Origin: Roseibium sediminicola
GTDB lineage: Bacteria; Pseudomonadota; Alphaproteobacteria; Rhizobiales; Stappiaceae
Direction: 5' to 3'
Length of the DNA stretch: 64,000 nucleotides
Assembly (NCBI RefSeq): GCF_023156505.1
Contig: NZ_JALNMJ010000013.1
Coordinates: 62,001-126,000, forward strand
Shown here: positions 45,033 to 54,660 of the stretch, in pieces
Position numbering within the stretch: the first letter of the stretch is position 1
Layout: the number at the start of each line of letters is the position of its first letter
Made by a program: the position numbers and the translations under genes
The notes under the pieces: model-generated
What the model saw: the letters and a program-made list of their open reading frames with translations, nothing else
Database searches by the model: none
Told to the model about the DNA's origin: nothing

Positions 45033-45791
45033 ATGAACGGCAAGCCTCATGTGGATGACCGTCCCACACTCGTGCTGACCGGTGCAAGTCGCGGCATCGG
45101 CCACGCGACCGTCAAGCGGTTTTCCGCCGAAGGCTGGCGGGTGATCACCTGTTCCCGGCAGGCCTTTTCTGACAAGTGTCCCTGGCCGATGGGACCGGAA
45201 GATCATATCCAGGTGGATCTGTCCGACCCGGAAAATCTCGGCTTCGCCACCCAGGAAATCCGCAAGCGGCTGGAAGTGAACGGCTCCAAGCTGCACGCGC
45301 TGGTCAACAATGCCGGCATCAGTCCGAAGGGTGCAAATGGTGAGCGCCTCGATTCGCTGACCACCGCCATGCATGAATGGCGGACCGTGTTTCAAGTCAA
45401 TTTCTTCGCCCCCATCCTGCTCGGCCGTGGCCTCTTCAAAGAGCTCAAGAATGCGGGTGGCTCTGTGGTCAACGTGACGTCGATCGCCGGCATGCGCGTC
45501 CACCCCTTCGCCGGCACGGCCTATGCCACCTCAAAGGCGGCCCTGGCCTCATTGACCCGGGAAATGGCCGCTGACTTCGGACCGCACGGGATCCGCGTCA
45601 ACGCGATTGCGCCAGGAGAAATCGACACCTCGATCCTGTCGCCCGGCACTGAAAAGATGATTGAGGACATTCCTCTGCGGCGTCTGGGCCTGCCGCCTGA
45701 AGTTGCCGACACGATTTTTTACCTGTGTTCCGACAAGTCTTCCTATGTCAGCGGGGCGGAAATCCACATCAACGGCGGACAGCATGTATAA
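45033..45791 (+). CDS. SDR-family oxidoreductase
   Basis: A 252-residue classical short-chain dehydrogenase. The NAD(P) motif is LTGASRGIGHA, then LVNNAGISPKG, the catalytic Ser region NVTSIAGM, and Tyr-x3-Lys in AYATSKAAL; the C-terminus ends YVSGAEIHINGGQHV. It is divergent from bfd. The substrate cannot be told; the length and motifs fit many 3-oxoacyl reductase-like or sugar dehydrogenases. Confidence 0.9.
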   Translation: MNGKPHVDDRPTLVLTGASRGIGHATVKRFSAEGWRVITCSRQAFSDKCPWPMGPEDHIQVDLSDPENLGFATQEIRKRLEVNGSKLHALVNNAGISPKGANGERLDSLTTAMHEWRTVFQVNFFAPILLGRGLFKELKNAGGSVVNVTSIAGMRVHPFAGTAYATSKAALASLTREMAADFGPHGIRVNAIAPGEIDTSILSPGTEKMIEDIPLRRLGLPPEVADTIFYLCSDKSSYVSGAEIHINGGQHV

Positions 45792-45982
45792 TGAATGCAT
45801 ACAACCTTGAATTTATGATCTAGATTAAAGTTATCATGTTTTAAAAGTTATCTTTTGTTAACAGGTATAGAATTTTCAACTCAAATAGTACCTGAAGATA
45901 ATTCCCATAATTTACCCAATCTTCACTGGACTCCGCAATAGTAACAGAGAAATTGCGGTGATTCCGGCTGTGCGGGGATGAA

Positions 45983-48418
45983 ATGAAGAGACTTTTGAAG
46001 GTTCTGACCGACTTGAAATTCGGGTTCAAGGTAGGTGGCGGTTTTTTTGCCGTTCTCCTACTGACGGCGCTGGTCGGAGGTGTCGGTTTCCTTGCCATTC
46101 ACAGCCTGGCAAGCAAGTTTGTCGTCGCTGACCAGGCGTCCAAGGTCGCGGCTCAGGTCCAGACAACATCGCAGCAGCGGGAAGACTATCTGAACAATCC
46201 GAGCAGCGACTTGAGCGACGCGGTGCAGGCCGAAATCGCAAAGCTGGAAACGGAATTGTCCAAGCTTGCCGAAGACGTTGCCGGAGATGCCGGCTCCGAG
46301 GCACAGGTCGCCGGTGCCAGCGAGGCCGTTTCCAAGTTCTCCGAAACCTTCGCGGAAGTGGTCGCGCAGACCCAGCAGCAGAACGACCGGTTGGCCACCC
46401 TGCAGAAGAGCACCGAGGATCTGGGAGCCCTGGCAATCAGCATCAACGAGGCGGTCGCTTCTGAAGAAAAGAAAATCAGTGCCGAAGCCTTCACCGCCAA
46501 CAGCCAGCTGGATGACGCCAACCAGCTGCAGTTCACGGTGTTCCAGCTGAAGGACGAAGTCGTTCAGGTGCACATGCTTTACCTGGAAGGCAGCGGCAAT
46601 ATCGACGGCGAAGACCTGGACAAGGCAATTGACATCGCCCGAAATCTCGTCGCATCGACCAAACAGATGAAATACAAGCAGATCGAGGGCATCGACCGCA
46701 AAACCGTCAGCATGCTGGCCGCCCAGGCCAACAAACTGAACAAGGCCCTGGAAAACCTCACCACAGACCTCGGTTTTTCCGAAGCCTATGAGGCGCGCCT
46801 TGCCGTCGGCACCGCAATCGAGGGCATGGATACCCTGACCAAGGATATTCTCGGCCAGGTCGATCCGGTTGTGTCCAAGGCCAAAACCGATGCCTTGACG
46901 GCGTCGACCCGGCTGGCGACCGTGCGGTCGATTGCTGAAAAAGCCACCAAGCTGAATCAGCTGGCCCTGGCGGCCCGCGCGGAAACGCTCTACCTGTTCG
47001 GTTCTTTCGGTGTCATCGAGACAACCGGTGTCGAAGAGCAAATCACGAACTTGGCCGGCCTTCAAAAGGATATGGTCAAATACGCCATGATCCTGCCGTC
47101 CGCCGCCGAGGCCATCAAGGGAATCCCGGTTTCGGTTGCCACACTGGAAAAATCGTTCCAGGAAATGGTCGCGACCAAGCATGACCTCGCAACCAAGCGC
47201 GGCCAGCTCGACAGCTTGACCCGCAAGGTCACGGCGGACATCGCCGCTATTTCCGAGGCCCAGTCCAAGGCGGCCAATTCCGCCTCAAGTGCCGCGGAGC
47301 TGCAGATTGCGACCACAATTCTTCTGGCCATCCTCGGCGGTGTCGGCCTGGCCTTCGTCCTCAACCTGGCCATCACCCGGCCGATCCGTACCATCACCGA
47401 CGTGATGGGCCGGCTCGCCAATGGCGACAATGAAGTCGAGATTCCCGGCCGTGACCGCGGCGACGAGATCGGCGACATGAGCCGGACCGTTCAGGTTTTC
47501 CGCGACAACGCCATCGAGCGCGCACAGCTTCAGGAACAGAACGCCCAGGAAGAAGCGGCACGACAGCAGCGCCAGGAACGGATCGACTCTATGATCCAGT
47601 CGTTCCGCTCCAAGGCGGAAGAGGCCCTTGGCTCGGTAGAATCCACCGCCGGCAGCCTCGACGCGACCGCACAGGCGCTCACCGAGATCGCCCGCGACAG
47701 CGCCGGCTACGCAAGCGAAACCCAGGCCTCCTCGAACGAGACCACCAACAACGTCCAGACCGTGGCCAGCGCCGCGGAAGAGCTGGCGGCCTCGATCGGC
47801 GAGATCTCCCGCCAGGTTGCGCAGACCACGGAGATTGTCGACCGGGCCACCACCGGTACACGCATCACCAACCAGAAGGTCGAGGGTCTTGCGGAAGCAG
47901 CAACTAAGATCGGCGAAGTTGTCACGCTCATTCAGGCGATTGCCGAACAGACCAACCTCCTGGCCCTCAACGCCACCATCGAGGCGGCGCGTGCGGGCGA
48001 AGCCGGCAAGGGCTTCGCGGTCGTTGCCGCCGAGGTGAAGGAACTGGCAACGCAGACCTCCAAGGCGACCGAGGAGATCTCCAGCCAGATCACCGAGATC
48101 CAGAACGCCACCAAGGAATCGGTTGTCGCCATCGGCGAGATCGCCGAGACCATGACGGAGGTCAACACCTACACCACCGCCATCGCCTCGGCCGTCGAGC
48201 AGCAGGGCGCGGCCACCGCGGAAATCTCGCAGAACGTCCAGCGGGCGGCGGAAGGCACCGGTGCCGTGTCCTCTTCCATGAACCAGCTCTCCCAGGCTGT
48301 CGATCAGACCTCGTCCTCCGCGGATATGGTCCTGTCGGCCTCTGGCGAACTGACCCAGAAGACCGACGAGCTGAAGCGGGAAGTCGAGCAGTTCCTCTCC
48401 GAGGTTGCCGCCGCCTGA
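45983..48418 (+). CDS. Methyl-accepting chemotaxis protein with a large periplasmic helical domain
   Basis: An 811-residue transmembrane chemoreceptor. TM1 is at about residues 16-38, then a long (roughly 400-residue) helix-rich periplasmic domain whose length and composition suggest a helical bimodular (HBM) sensor, TM2 at about 443-465 ([18 protein letters not shown]), HAMP to about 520, and a cytoplasmic signalling domain with the hairpin tip [19 protein letters not shown]. No C-terminal CheR-tethering pentapeptide is seen (ends EVAAA). Ligand unknown; HBM domains sense organic acids in known cases. The 190 bp before it are AT-rich promoter sequence. Confidence 0.92.
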   Translation: MKRLLKVLTDLKFGFKVGGGFFAVLLLTALVGGVGFLAIHSLASKFVVADQASKVAAQVQTTSQQREDYLNNPSSDLSDAVQAEIAKLETELSKLAEDVAGDAGSEAQVAGASEAVSKFSETFAEVVAQTQQQNDRLATLQKSTEDLGALAISINEAVASEEKKISAEAFTANSQLDDANQLQFTVFQLKDEVVQVHMLYLEGSGNIDGEDLDKAIDIARNLVASTKQMKYKQIEGIDRKTVSMLAAQANKLNKALENLTTDLGFSEAYEARLAVGTAIEGMDTLTKDILGQVDPVVSKAKTDALTASTRLATVRSIAEKATKLNQLALAARAETLYLFGSFGVIETTGVEEQITNLAGLQKDMVKYAMILPSAAEAIKGIPVSVATLEKSFQEMVATKHDLATKRGQLDSLTRKVTADIAAISEAQSKAANSASSAAELQIATTILLAILGGVGLAFVLNLAITRPIRTITDVMGRLANGDNEVEIPGRDRGDEIGDMSRTVQVFRDNAIERAQLQEQNAQEEAARQQRQERIDSMIQSFRSKAEEALGSVESTAGSLDATAQALTEIARDSAGYASETQASSNETTNNVQTVASAAEELAASIGEISRQVAQTTEIVDRATTGTRITNQKVEGLAEAATKIGEVVTLIQAIAEQTNLLALNATIEAARAGEAGKGFAVVAAEVKELATQTSKATEEISSQITEIQNATKESVVAIGEIAETMTEVNTYTTAIASAVEQQGAATAEISQNVQRAAEGTGAVSSSMNQLSQAVDQTSSSADMVLSASGELTQKTDELKREVEQFLSEVAAA

Positions 48419-48439
48419 TTTCGGGTCCGTATGAAAACC

Positions 48440-48475
48440 GGGCGGGTGAGCTTCGGCTCCCCGCCCTTTTTCTTT
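48440..48475 (+). terminator. Rho-independent terminator of the chemoreceptor gene
   Basis: Stem GGGCGGG-GAGC/GCTC-CCCGCCC with one bulged T and a C(TTCG)G tetraloop (48440-48466), followed by TTTTTCTTT. It starts about 21 bp after the stop codon. Confidence 0.93.
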
Positions 48476-48563
48476 GCCAGGTCCGGCACGAAACGTTGAC
48501 GTTTGCGTCCGTGCCGACTAGAGCGGAAACAATTTCCTGACGCTCAACAAACGAGAGACCCCC

Positions 48564-49517
48564 GTGGCGGACCAGACCAGCGCCTCCTCCTTCGCTCCTT
48601 CCGGCAAGCCGCCGGTCCAGACCTGGCCGGTGATCCTGGAAACGAAAGGCTGGAAGGACTACCGGCTGCTCGACATGGGCGAAGGCGAAAAGCTGGAACG
48701 CTACGGCCGGTTTACCATCGTGCGCCCCGAACCCCAGGCGATGGGAGCAAGGCGGCAAAAGGAAAGCGTCTGGAACCGGGCCGATGCCGTCTTCTCCGGC
48801 GATACGGAAGAAGAAGGCCCCGGCCGCTGGAAGTTCTCCGGCAATGTGCCGGAGACCTGGCCGATGTCCTATGGTCCGGTGAGCTACAACGGCCGCTTCA
48901 TGTCGTTCCGTCATGTCGGCGTTTTTCCCGAACAGGCCGCCCATTGGGACTGGGTCAACGGCAAGATCCGCGCCGAGCGCAAACGCAATCCGGAAAAGCC
49001 GCTGAAGATCCTGAACCTCTTCGGTTATACCGGCCTCGCCTCGCTGTTGCCGGCGACCGAAGGCGCCCAGGTCACCCATGTGGATGCCTCCAAGAAGGCG
49101 ATCGGCTATGCCCGCGAGAACCAGGCCATGTCCGGCCTGGAGGATCTGCCGATCCGCTGGATCTGCGAGGACGCCTCCAAATTCGTCGCAAGGGAAGTCC
49201 GGCGCGGCAACACCTATGACGGCATCATCCTCGATCCGCCGAAATACGGCCGCGGTCCCAAGGGCGAGGTCTGGGACATCTATACCAGCCTCCCGGGCAT
49301 GCTCGCGGACCTGCAGAAGCTTCTGGCCGACGACGCCCTGTTCATGATCCTGACCGCCTACGCGATCCGCTCCAGCTTCGTCTCCATTCACGAACTGATG
49401 GCCGAAACGCTCAGCCGACAGGGCGGCCAGCTGGAATCCGGCGAACTGGTCATCCGCGAGGAAGACGGCGCGCGGGCCTTGTCCACGTCTCTGTTTTCGC
49501 GCTGGAGCAGCCGGTAG
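48564..49517 (+). CDS. Class I SAM-dependent (rRNA) methyltransferase, RlmI/RlmK-like
   Basis: A 317-residue protein starting at GTG 48564. The Rossmann methyltransferase domain shows ILNLFGYTGLASLL (motif I), VTHVDASKKAIGYARENQ and the catalytic motif IILDPPKYGRGPKGE, as in RlmI-type 23S rRNA cytosine-C5 methyltransferases. The PUA domain of RlmI is missing; the N-terminal part (about 20-130) is a different beta-rich region. Target base therefore uncertain. It stands alone between the chemoreceptor terminator and a repeat-rich gap. Confidence 0.85.
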   Translation: MADQTSASSFAPSGKPPVQTWPVILETKGWKDYRLLDMGEGEKLERYGRFTIVRPEPQAMGARRQKESVWNRADAVFSGDTEEEGPGRWKFSGNVPETWPMSYGPVSYNGRFMSFRHVGVFPEQAAHWDWVNGKIRAERKRNPEKPLKILNLFGYTGLASLLPATEGAQVTHVDASKKAIGYARENQAMSGLEDLPIRWICEDASKFVAREVRRGNTYDGIILDPPKYGRGPKGEVWDIYTSLPGMLADLQKLLADDALFMILTAYAIRSSFVSIHELMAETLSRQGGQLESGELVIREEDGARALSTSLFSRWSSR

Positions 49518-49558
49518 GGTTTGTGTGGCTGGTACAAACAGCTTTTCAAACCCAAAGC

Positions 49559-49602
49559 GTCATCCTGAGGAGGACCTTTAGGTCCGTCTCGAAGGATGAC
49601 GC
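49559..49602. repeat. Single palindromic CATCCTGAGGA repeat (locus D)
   Basis: CGTCATCCTGAGGAGGACC-TTTA-GGTCCGTCTCGAAGGATGACG, a single near-perfect hairpin unit and the clearest example of the family: the outer arm CGTCATCCT pairs with AGGATGACG and the inner GGACC with GGTCC around TTTA. It lies 41 bp after the methyltransferase stop and could terminate transcription. Confidence 0.88.
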
Positions 49603-49679
49603 TGTGGGGTGTGGTCGGGTTGAGGGGGGCATTCCATCCTGCGTAACCGTTTATCCGCGTTTCCCGCCAATCTACGTCA

Positions 49680-50025
49680 TTCCATGGCTCGACCCACTGC
49701 TGTGCGGTTTAAACGACAGTGAATTAGGCAAGACGCTGGAACGATTTGTCTATCCGCGGTGAACGGCTTGTCGGACATCATGCAGCCATGCCGCTTGCTG
49801 CCGTCTCCCCCCTTGTGGGGGAGATGTCCGGGAACCGGACAGAGGGGGGTGAAACGGTCGCCGCGATTTCGGAAATTCCGAATGAATTTGATGGGTTGCC
49901 CCCCCCTCTGTCTCCTGGCGGAGACATCTCCCCGCAAGGGGGGAGACGGGCGCAAGTGGCCCGAGCAGGAAACACGCAAAGAGAACTGCTTAACCGGACA
50001 GCAGTGGGCTTGACCATGGAATCCA
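49680..50025. repeat. Nested inverted repeats (about 345-bp imperfect palindrome)
   Basis: The outer arms ATTCCATGGCTCGACCCACTG...(49680-49711) and their inverted copy (49990-50025) share the core CCCACTGCTGT-CGGTT. The inner arms (49801-49849 and 49900-49949) are near-perfect inverted copies with the core CCGTCTCCCCCCTTG at the outer edge. Between the inner arms is a 50-bp centre with GGAAATTCC-type symmetry. The long open frames that cross it on both strands are shadows. It lies between the convergent methyltransferase and RND pump genes. Confidence 0.75.
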
Positions 50026-50074
50026 TGGCGTTGCGCCACCAAATGCACTGCCCTTGCGACCGGCGAGATCACGG

Positions 50075-50106
50075 CATGGATTGCCGGATCAAGTCCGGCA
50101 ATGACG
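50075..50106. repeat. Short palindromic repeat, GGATTGCCGGATCAAG type
   Basis: ATTGCCGGA-TCAAG-TCCGGCAAT is a perfect 9-bp stem hairpin and a common intergenic motif of alphaproteobacteria. It lies just before the 3' end of the RND pump gene. Confidence 0.75.
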
Positions 50107-50135
50107 AACGGCGGGTGTTTGATGAACCTCAAAAA

Positions 50136-53100
50136 TCACTCCGCCGCGACCGCCGTTTCCAGGTTGTCGTTGCTCCAGGATGCCGCAGTCTTTGGCGTTT
50201 CAGCGGCGTCATCCACTCCCTTCACCTTCTTCCGCCGCGGTGCATAGACCAGCGCGAACATGGGCGGGGCGAAGTAGAACGAGATTACCGTGGAAAGCAG
50301 CACGCCGCCGGCGATCGACATGGCAAAGGGGGGCCAGAACCCGCCGCCGCCCAGGATCAGCGGCAGGAAGCCGCCGAAGGTCGTCAGGGTGGTCGAGACG
50401 ATATGCCGGCTGGAACGCATCACCACATCGACCATGGCGTTCCGGTCGCCAGCCGCCGCCAGCGCGTCCTGTTGCATCGCCGTCAGGATGATGATGGCCG
50501 CGTTGATAGAGACGCCAATGGAGCCGATCACGCCGATGATCGCGTTGATGCCAAACGGGTACTGGAACACCGCCAGCGCCAGGATGCTAAGGCCGGCGGA
50601 CAACATCGCCACCATGAGCGTGACGGCGGACAGGCGGAAGGATTGGAAGGTGAGCACGACCGCGGCAATCGACAGGGGAATGATCAGGCCCAGCGAGCCG
50701 ATCAGGTTCTTCATTGTGTCGCCGCGGGCATCGCTGTCGCCGCCCGTCTCGATGCGATAGCCTTCCGGCAGTTCGAAGCCGGTCTCCGCGATCTGCATCT
50801 GGAGTTTCTTAAGGGCCTCTTCCGGCAGAACGCCATATTGCACAAACGCCTGGACCGTGTTGGTACGCTCGCCGTTGCGCCGGTTGATCTGGCCTTCGGA
50901 CGGCTCGACGCTGATATCGGCGATGGCCGACACGGGCACACCGTCATAGGCAGCCGATCCACCGGCCCCGGCAGCCGGCAACAGCGGCAAGCTGGCGATC
51001 CGGGTCAGGTCGGCGCGCGTGGTCTCGCCAACACGCACCCGCACGGGCAGTTCTTCCGTGCCTTCGATCAGGCTGCCACCAGTGGCACCTTCAAGCACCG
51101 CTTCCAGCTGCCTGGCGACATCGCCAAGCCCGAGCCCGACAAGGCGGGCCTTGTCTTCATTGACGGCAAATTTGAGCTTCGGCGCGCCGCCGTCCAGCGT
51201 GGTGCGCACAATGGTCACTTCCTCGACACCGGCGGCAAGCTTTCGCAAGATGTCGCCCTGTTCGCGCAGGACCTCGAGCGAGGGACCGACGAGACGCAAT
51301 TCGACCGGCGCATCCACCGGCGGCCCCTGCACAAGGTCTCGCACCAGGATACGGGCCGACGGAAATGCCCGGGAGAGATCCTGCTGCAGCCGGGGCACAA
51401 GACCGGCGGTGGCATCGGGTGAGGCGGTTGTGACTAGAGCCTGGGCAAAGGCCGGTGCCCGGTCCCGGTCGCTGACGATGTTGTAGTAGAAGGCCGGCGC
51501 GCTTTTGCCGACAACCCAGGCCACCTGGTCGATACCCTCCTGGGCCTCAAGATAGTCGTCAATCCGCAGCGCCAGCTCGGAGGTTTCGGCAATGGCGGTG
51601 CCATCGGCCAGTTCCACCTCGACGTAAAACTGGTCGCGGTCGACACCGGGGAAGAACTGCGCCGTCAAGGTGGACATGCTCATGAAGCCGATGACCGGCA
51701 GGACCAGGGCATAGGCGACCGAGCTGGCCGGGTTGCGCATCGCAAATTTCAGCGACAACCGGAACGGAACGGAAATCAAGGCCATCGGTTGCCAGCGCCG
51801 TGCCTTCCGGCCTGGTTTGGCAAGCGGCAGCACCCAGCCCGCCATGGCCGCGGTCAGCGTGACGGCGACAATGAAGGACCAGATCAGCATGATGATCACG
51901 GCAATGGCGATCGCACCGACAAAGTCCCCTGCCGGTCCGGGCAACAGCACCATCGGCATGAAGGAGAGAGCCGTTGTCACCGTCGAGGCGGCCAAGGGCG
52001 CGAACAGCCGCCGCACGGCCTTGCCGACCGCCTCGGTCCGGGTTGCGCCCGCGTTGAGCGCCTGGCCGATTTCGTCGGTCATGACGATGCCGGCATCCAC
52101 CAGCAGCCCGAGCGCCACGATCATCCCGGTCAGCGACATCTGGTGCAAGGGCAGGCCGATCATGCTCATGGTGGCGAAGGAGGCCAGCGTCACAACGGGC
52201 AGCACTGTCGCGACGATGATCGCGGATCGCAGCCCCATCGTCACCAGCAGCACGATCACCACCAGCCCCATGCCGATGGCGATGTTGAAGCCGACATCGG
52301 AGAGGCGCTGGATCGTGTAGGTGCTCTGGTCGAACACCAGCCGGTGCTCGATGGAATGGGGCATCTCGGCTTCAAAGGCGGCTATGCGGGTCTGCACCCG
52401 GTCCATCCAGGCATCGACCTGCAGGCCGTCGGCGATCTTGGCGGCAACAAGAAGTGCCGGACGGCCGTCCGCAAAGGCGATCTCGTCGGCCGGGTGACGG
52501 GTGCCCTTTGTGACCGTGGCAATGTCGCCGACACGGGTGACAAGGCCTGCTGCATCCGTCGAGACCGGGATCTGCCGGACACGGTCGAGGGCGGCAATTT
52601 CGCCTTCGACCTCGATCAGGAATTCCCGGTCCCGGCTTCTGAGCCGGCCGGACTGTACCTTGGCGTCGGCGGCCCGGATGGCCGCGGAAACCTGGTCGAC
52701 GGTGAGCGACAGGGAGGCCAGCAGCGCCGGATCGATCCGGACGAGGATCTCCTCCTCGGCGGCGCCGAAGATCTCGACCTGCTTGATACCGGGCACATTC
52801 CTGAGAATATCGGACAGGCCCTCGGCATAGCGCAGCAGCACGGCTTCGGAGACACCGTCATGGCGCGGCACGAGCGCACTGATCGAGGCAAAGGTCCCTG
52901 CCCCTTCGGTCTCAAATTCCGGCTCCTGAACCCCTTGCGGAAAGTCGCGCGCGGCATCGGAAAGCTTGTCGCGGATCTCGGACCAGGTCTGTTCGATGAC
53001 GTCTTCGGAAAGCGTATCCAGCAGCTCGATCTGCAGGATCGAAATGGAGGCCGCGGAGGTGGACTCGATCGTGTCGATCTCCTCCACTTCGCGGAGCTGC

Positions 53101-53300
53101 TCCTCGATCTTTTCAGTTACCAGAGCTTCGACCCGTGCCGGGTCGGCGCCCGGATAGACCGTGGTCACGCTGGCGAAGATATTGGTGATGGTCGGGTCTT
53201 CCTGTCGGCCGATGCCGATCAGGGCGGACGCCCCGGCGGCCAGAATGACGAGGACCATGAGGGCCGCAAGACGCGGCTGGCGAAAGAACAGCGTTGCCAT
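50136..53300 (-). CDS. RND efflux pump inner-membrane permease
   Basis: A 1054-residue RND (AcrB/MexF-like, HAE1-type) proton-driven exporter. The N-terminal helix is followed by EDPTITNIFASVTTVYPGADP; membrane helix 4 carries GLLVDAGIVMTDE with the proton-relay Asp, near EEIGQAL-type loop sequence; twelve helices and two large periplasmic loops are evident. The second half retains IGVIGSIGVSINAAIIILT. The C-terminal tail is short and charged. It lies 3 bp after its periplasmic adaptor gene, so they are co-transcribed. No outer membrane channel gene follows, so it may use a shared TolC. Substrates unknown. Confidence 0.93.
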   Translation of the reverse strand: MATLFFRQPRLAALMVLVILAAGASALIGIGRQEDPTITNIFASVTTVYPGADPARVEALVTEKIEEQLREVEEIDTIESTSAASISILQIELLDTLSEDVIEQTWSEIRDKLSDAARDFPQGVQEPEFETEGAGTFASISALVPRHDGVSEAVLLRYAEGLSDILRNVPGIKQVEIFGAAEEEILVRIDPALLASLSLTVDQVSAAIRAADAKVQSGRLRSRDREFLIEVEGEIAALDRVRQIPVSTDAAGLVTRVGDIATVTKGTRHPADEIAFADGRPALLVAAKIADGLQVDAWMDRVQTRIAAFEAEMPHSIEHRLVFDQSTYTIQRLSDVGFNIAIGMGLVVIVLLVTMGLRSAIIVATVLPVVTLASFATMSMIGLPLHQMSLTGMIVALGLLVDAGIVMTDEIGQALNAGATRTEAVGKAVRRLFAPLAASTVTTALSFMPMVLLPGPAGDFVGAIAIAVIIMLIWSFIVAVTLTAAMAGWVLPLAKPGRKARRWQPMALISVPFRLSLKFAMRNPASSVAYALVLPVIGFMSMSTLTAQFFPGVDRDQFYVEVELADGTAIAETSELALRIDDYLEAQEGIDQVAWVVGKSAPAFYYNIVSDRDRAPAFAQALVTTASPDATAGLVPRLQQDLSRAFPSARILVRDLVQGPPVDAPVELRLVGPSLEVLREQGDILRKLAAGVEEVTIVRTTLDGGAPKLKFAVNEDKARLVGLGLGDVARQLEAVLEGATGGSLIEGTEELPVRVRVGETTRADLTRIASLPLLPAAGAGGSAAYDGVPVSAIADISVEPSEGQINRRNGERTNTVQAFVQYGVLPEEALKKLQMQIAETGFELPEGYRIETGGDSDARGDTMKNLIGSLGLIIPLSIAAVVLTFQSFRLSAVTLMVAMLSAGLSILALAVFQYPFGINAIIGVIGSIGVSINAAIIILTAMQQDALAAAGDRNAMVDVVMRSSRHIVSTTLTTFGGFLPLILGGGGFWPPFAMSIAGGVLLSTVISFYFAPPMFALVYAPRRKKVKGVDDAAETPKTAASWSNDNLETAVAAE

Positions 53301-53303
53301 GGA

Positions 53304-54494
53304 TCAGGCCCCGCTGCCCTGGAGCCGCACCGGCTGGCCGGCCACAACCCTATGCACACCCTCGGCGACAATCTGTGTGTCGCGCGTGATCGTGCCACGG
53401 ACAAAAGCCCGGTCCGCATTCATGTGCAGCACTTCAACCGCTTCACGCACCACCAGATGGGTTCCGTCGTCCGGCGCGTCCACAAGCGTCAACAAGGTCC
53501 AGAGCCCACGCGGCCCCTCCTTGAGCGAAGCAGCCGGAACCCAGTAGCCGGGCGATGCGACATGTTCTTCAACGCTCAGCTCGGCAAGCTGACCGAACCC
53601 CGGCAGGGCCGGCGGCGCTTCCAGCTCGAACAAGGCCTCGATGGTGCGGGTGCGGGTCTGAAGATCCGGGCGCAGGCCGGCGAACCGGGCCTTGAAAGGC
53701 TGTCCGCCGATCTCGATCGTGAATGTCCCGTCCGGATCCAGACTTTTGACGACATCCGGCGCAAGGCCGATGCGCACGGTCGGCCGGGCGCTTTCCAGCA
53801 CCGACAGCACCGGCTGACCGGGCGTCGCGGTCGCGCCTTCATCCAGGAGACGTGCGCCGACGCGCCCGCCAAACGGGGACCTCAGCACCGATTTGTCCAG
53901 ATTGATGTCGATCGCCTCGATGGCGGCGTCGATCTGCGCAAGGCTCGCGTTCAGACGGCTGAGGGCCAGGCGCGCCTGGTCGAGAACTTCGTCGCTGACA
54001 TGACCGGCCTTCTGCAGCTTGCGGCGGCGGTCCAGCGTCAATTGCGCCAGCTCCAGATCACTCTCCGCGGCCGACCGGTTGGCCTGCTGCCGGCGGCGTT
54101 CCGCCTCGAGTGACCTGGTATCGAGTCTCGCAATGATATCGCCGGCACCCACCGTACCGCCTTCGTCGGCCATGATCTCACGGATGGTACCGGTGAGTTC
54201 AAAGGCCAGATCGGTCTGCCGTGCCGGCTCCAACCGGCCGGTGAACCTGCGGGCGACGTCATATCCGGCTTGAAAATCCGGCCGGAACGCAGCCACTTCG
54301 ATCAGCGGCGCGGCGCTGATCTGCGGCTTTTCTTCCGCGCGCATCTGGATGGTGGTGACGCCCAGCATCACCGCGGCAACAGCGAGCGCCGAGTTGACTG
54401 AAAACGTGGTGAGGCTGAGGAGGCCTCTTGCAAGGCGCTTGAGGCGGCCTGAACCGCTCCCCTGCCCGTCGGCTTCATCCACTTTGTCCCGCAT
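53304..54494 (-). CDS. RND efflux periplasmic adaptor (membrane fusion) protein
   Basis: A 396-residue membrane fusion protein. A membrane anchor (about residues 24-46, LLSLTTFSVNSALAVAAVML) precedes the lipoyl-like half (FELTGTIREIMADEGGTVGAGDIIARLD), an alpha-helical hairpin (about 125-190), the second lipoyl half (VLRSPFGGRVGARLLDEGATATPGQPVL) and the beta-barrel and membrane-proximal domains. It is first of the two-gene efflux operon, divergent from the TetR gene. The frame opens upstream to 54566, but ATG 54494 gives the expected short N-region. Confidence 0.92.
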   Translation of the reverse strand: MRDKVDEADGQGSGSGRLKRLARGLLSLTTFSVNSALAVAAVMLGVTTIQMRAEEKPQISAAPLIEVAAFRPDFQAGYDVARRFTGRLEPARQTDLAFELTGTIREIMADEGGTVGAGDIIARLDTRSLEAERRRQQANRSAAESDLELAQLTLDRRRKLQKAGHVSDEVLDQARLALSRLNASLAQIDAAIEAIDINLDKSVLRSPFGGRVGARLLDEGATATPGQPVLSVLESARPTVRIGLAPDVVKSLDPDGTFTIEIGGQPFKARFAGLRPDLQTRTRTIEALFELEAPPALPGFGQLAELSVEEHVASPGYWVPAASLKEGPRGLWTLLTLVDAPDDGTHLVVREAVEVLHMNADRAFVRGTITRDTQIVAEGVHRVVAGQPVRLQGSGA

Positions 54495-54577
54495 GGCCAC
54501 GCCCTCATCCTTTGTCTGGCGGTCTTTGTCTGGCGGTGTCGCCGAGCCGTTTCGGGCCGAGCCCAATGTGAACAGCT

Positions 54578-54609
54578 CTAACTATGTTATCGTTGCTAAC
54601 ATATGTTAG
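54578..54609. promoter_or_regulatory. TetR-type operator between the efflux operon and its regulator
   Basis: CTAACATATGTTAG (54596-54609) is a perfect 14-bp palindrome, preceded by a degenerate copy CTAACTATGTTAT (54578-54590). The two give tandem, similarly oriented half-sites typical of TetR/AcrR operators. It lies 51 bp before the tetR start and 84 bp before the adaptor start. Confidence 0.75.
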
Positions 54610-54660
54610 AAGAATTAACTTTCGCAAGGACTCACAGGCAAAAAAGAAACGGACCCATCG

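Noticed and set aside
45792..45982. The AT-rich gap before the chemoreceptor gene considered as a foreign insert.
   Set aside because: It is under 200 bp, has no repeat boundaries and is adequately explained as the promoter region.
49746..51422. A 558-codon plus-strand frame spanning the repeat-rich gap into the RND gene.
   Set aside because: The first part reads through the inverted repeats and the rest is antisense to the RND permease.
51789..54113. A 774-codon plus-strand open frame opposite the RND permease and adaptor.
   Set aside because: Gly-, His- and Arg-rich shadow that crosses the boundary of two well-defined minus-strand genes.
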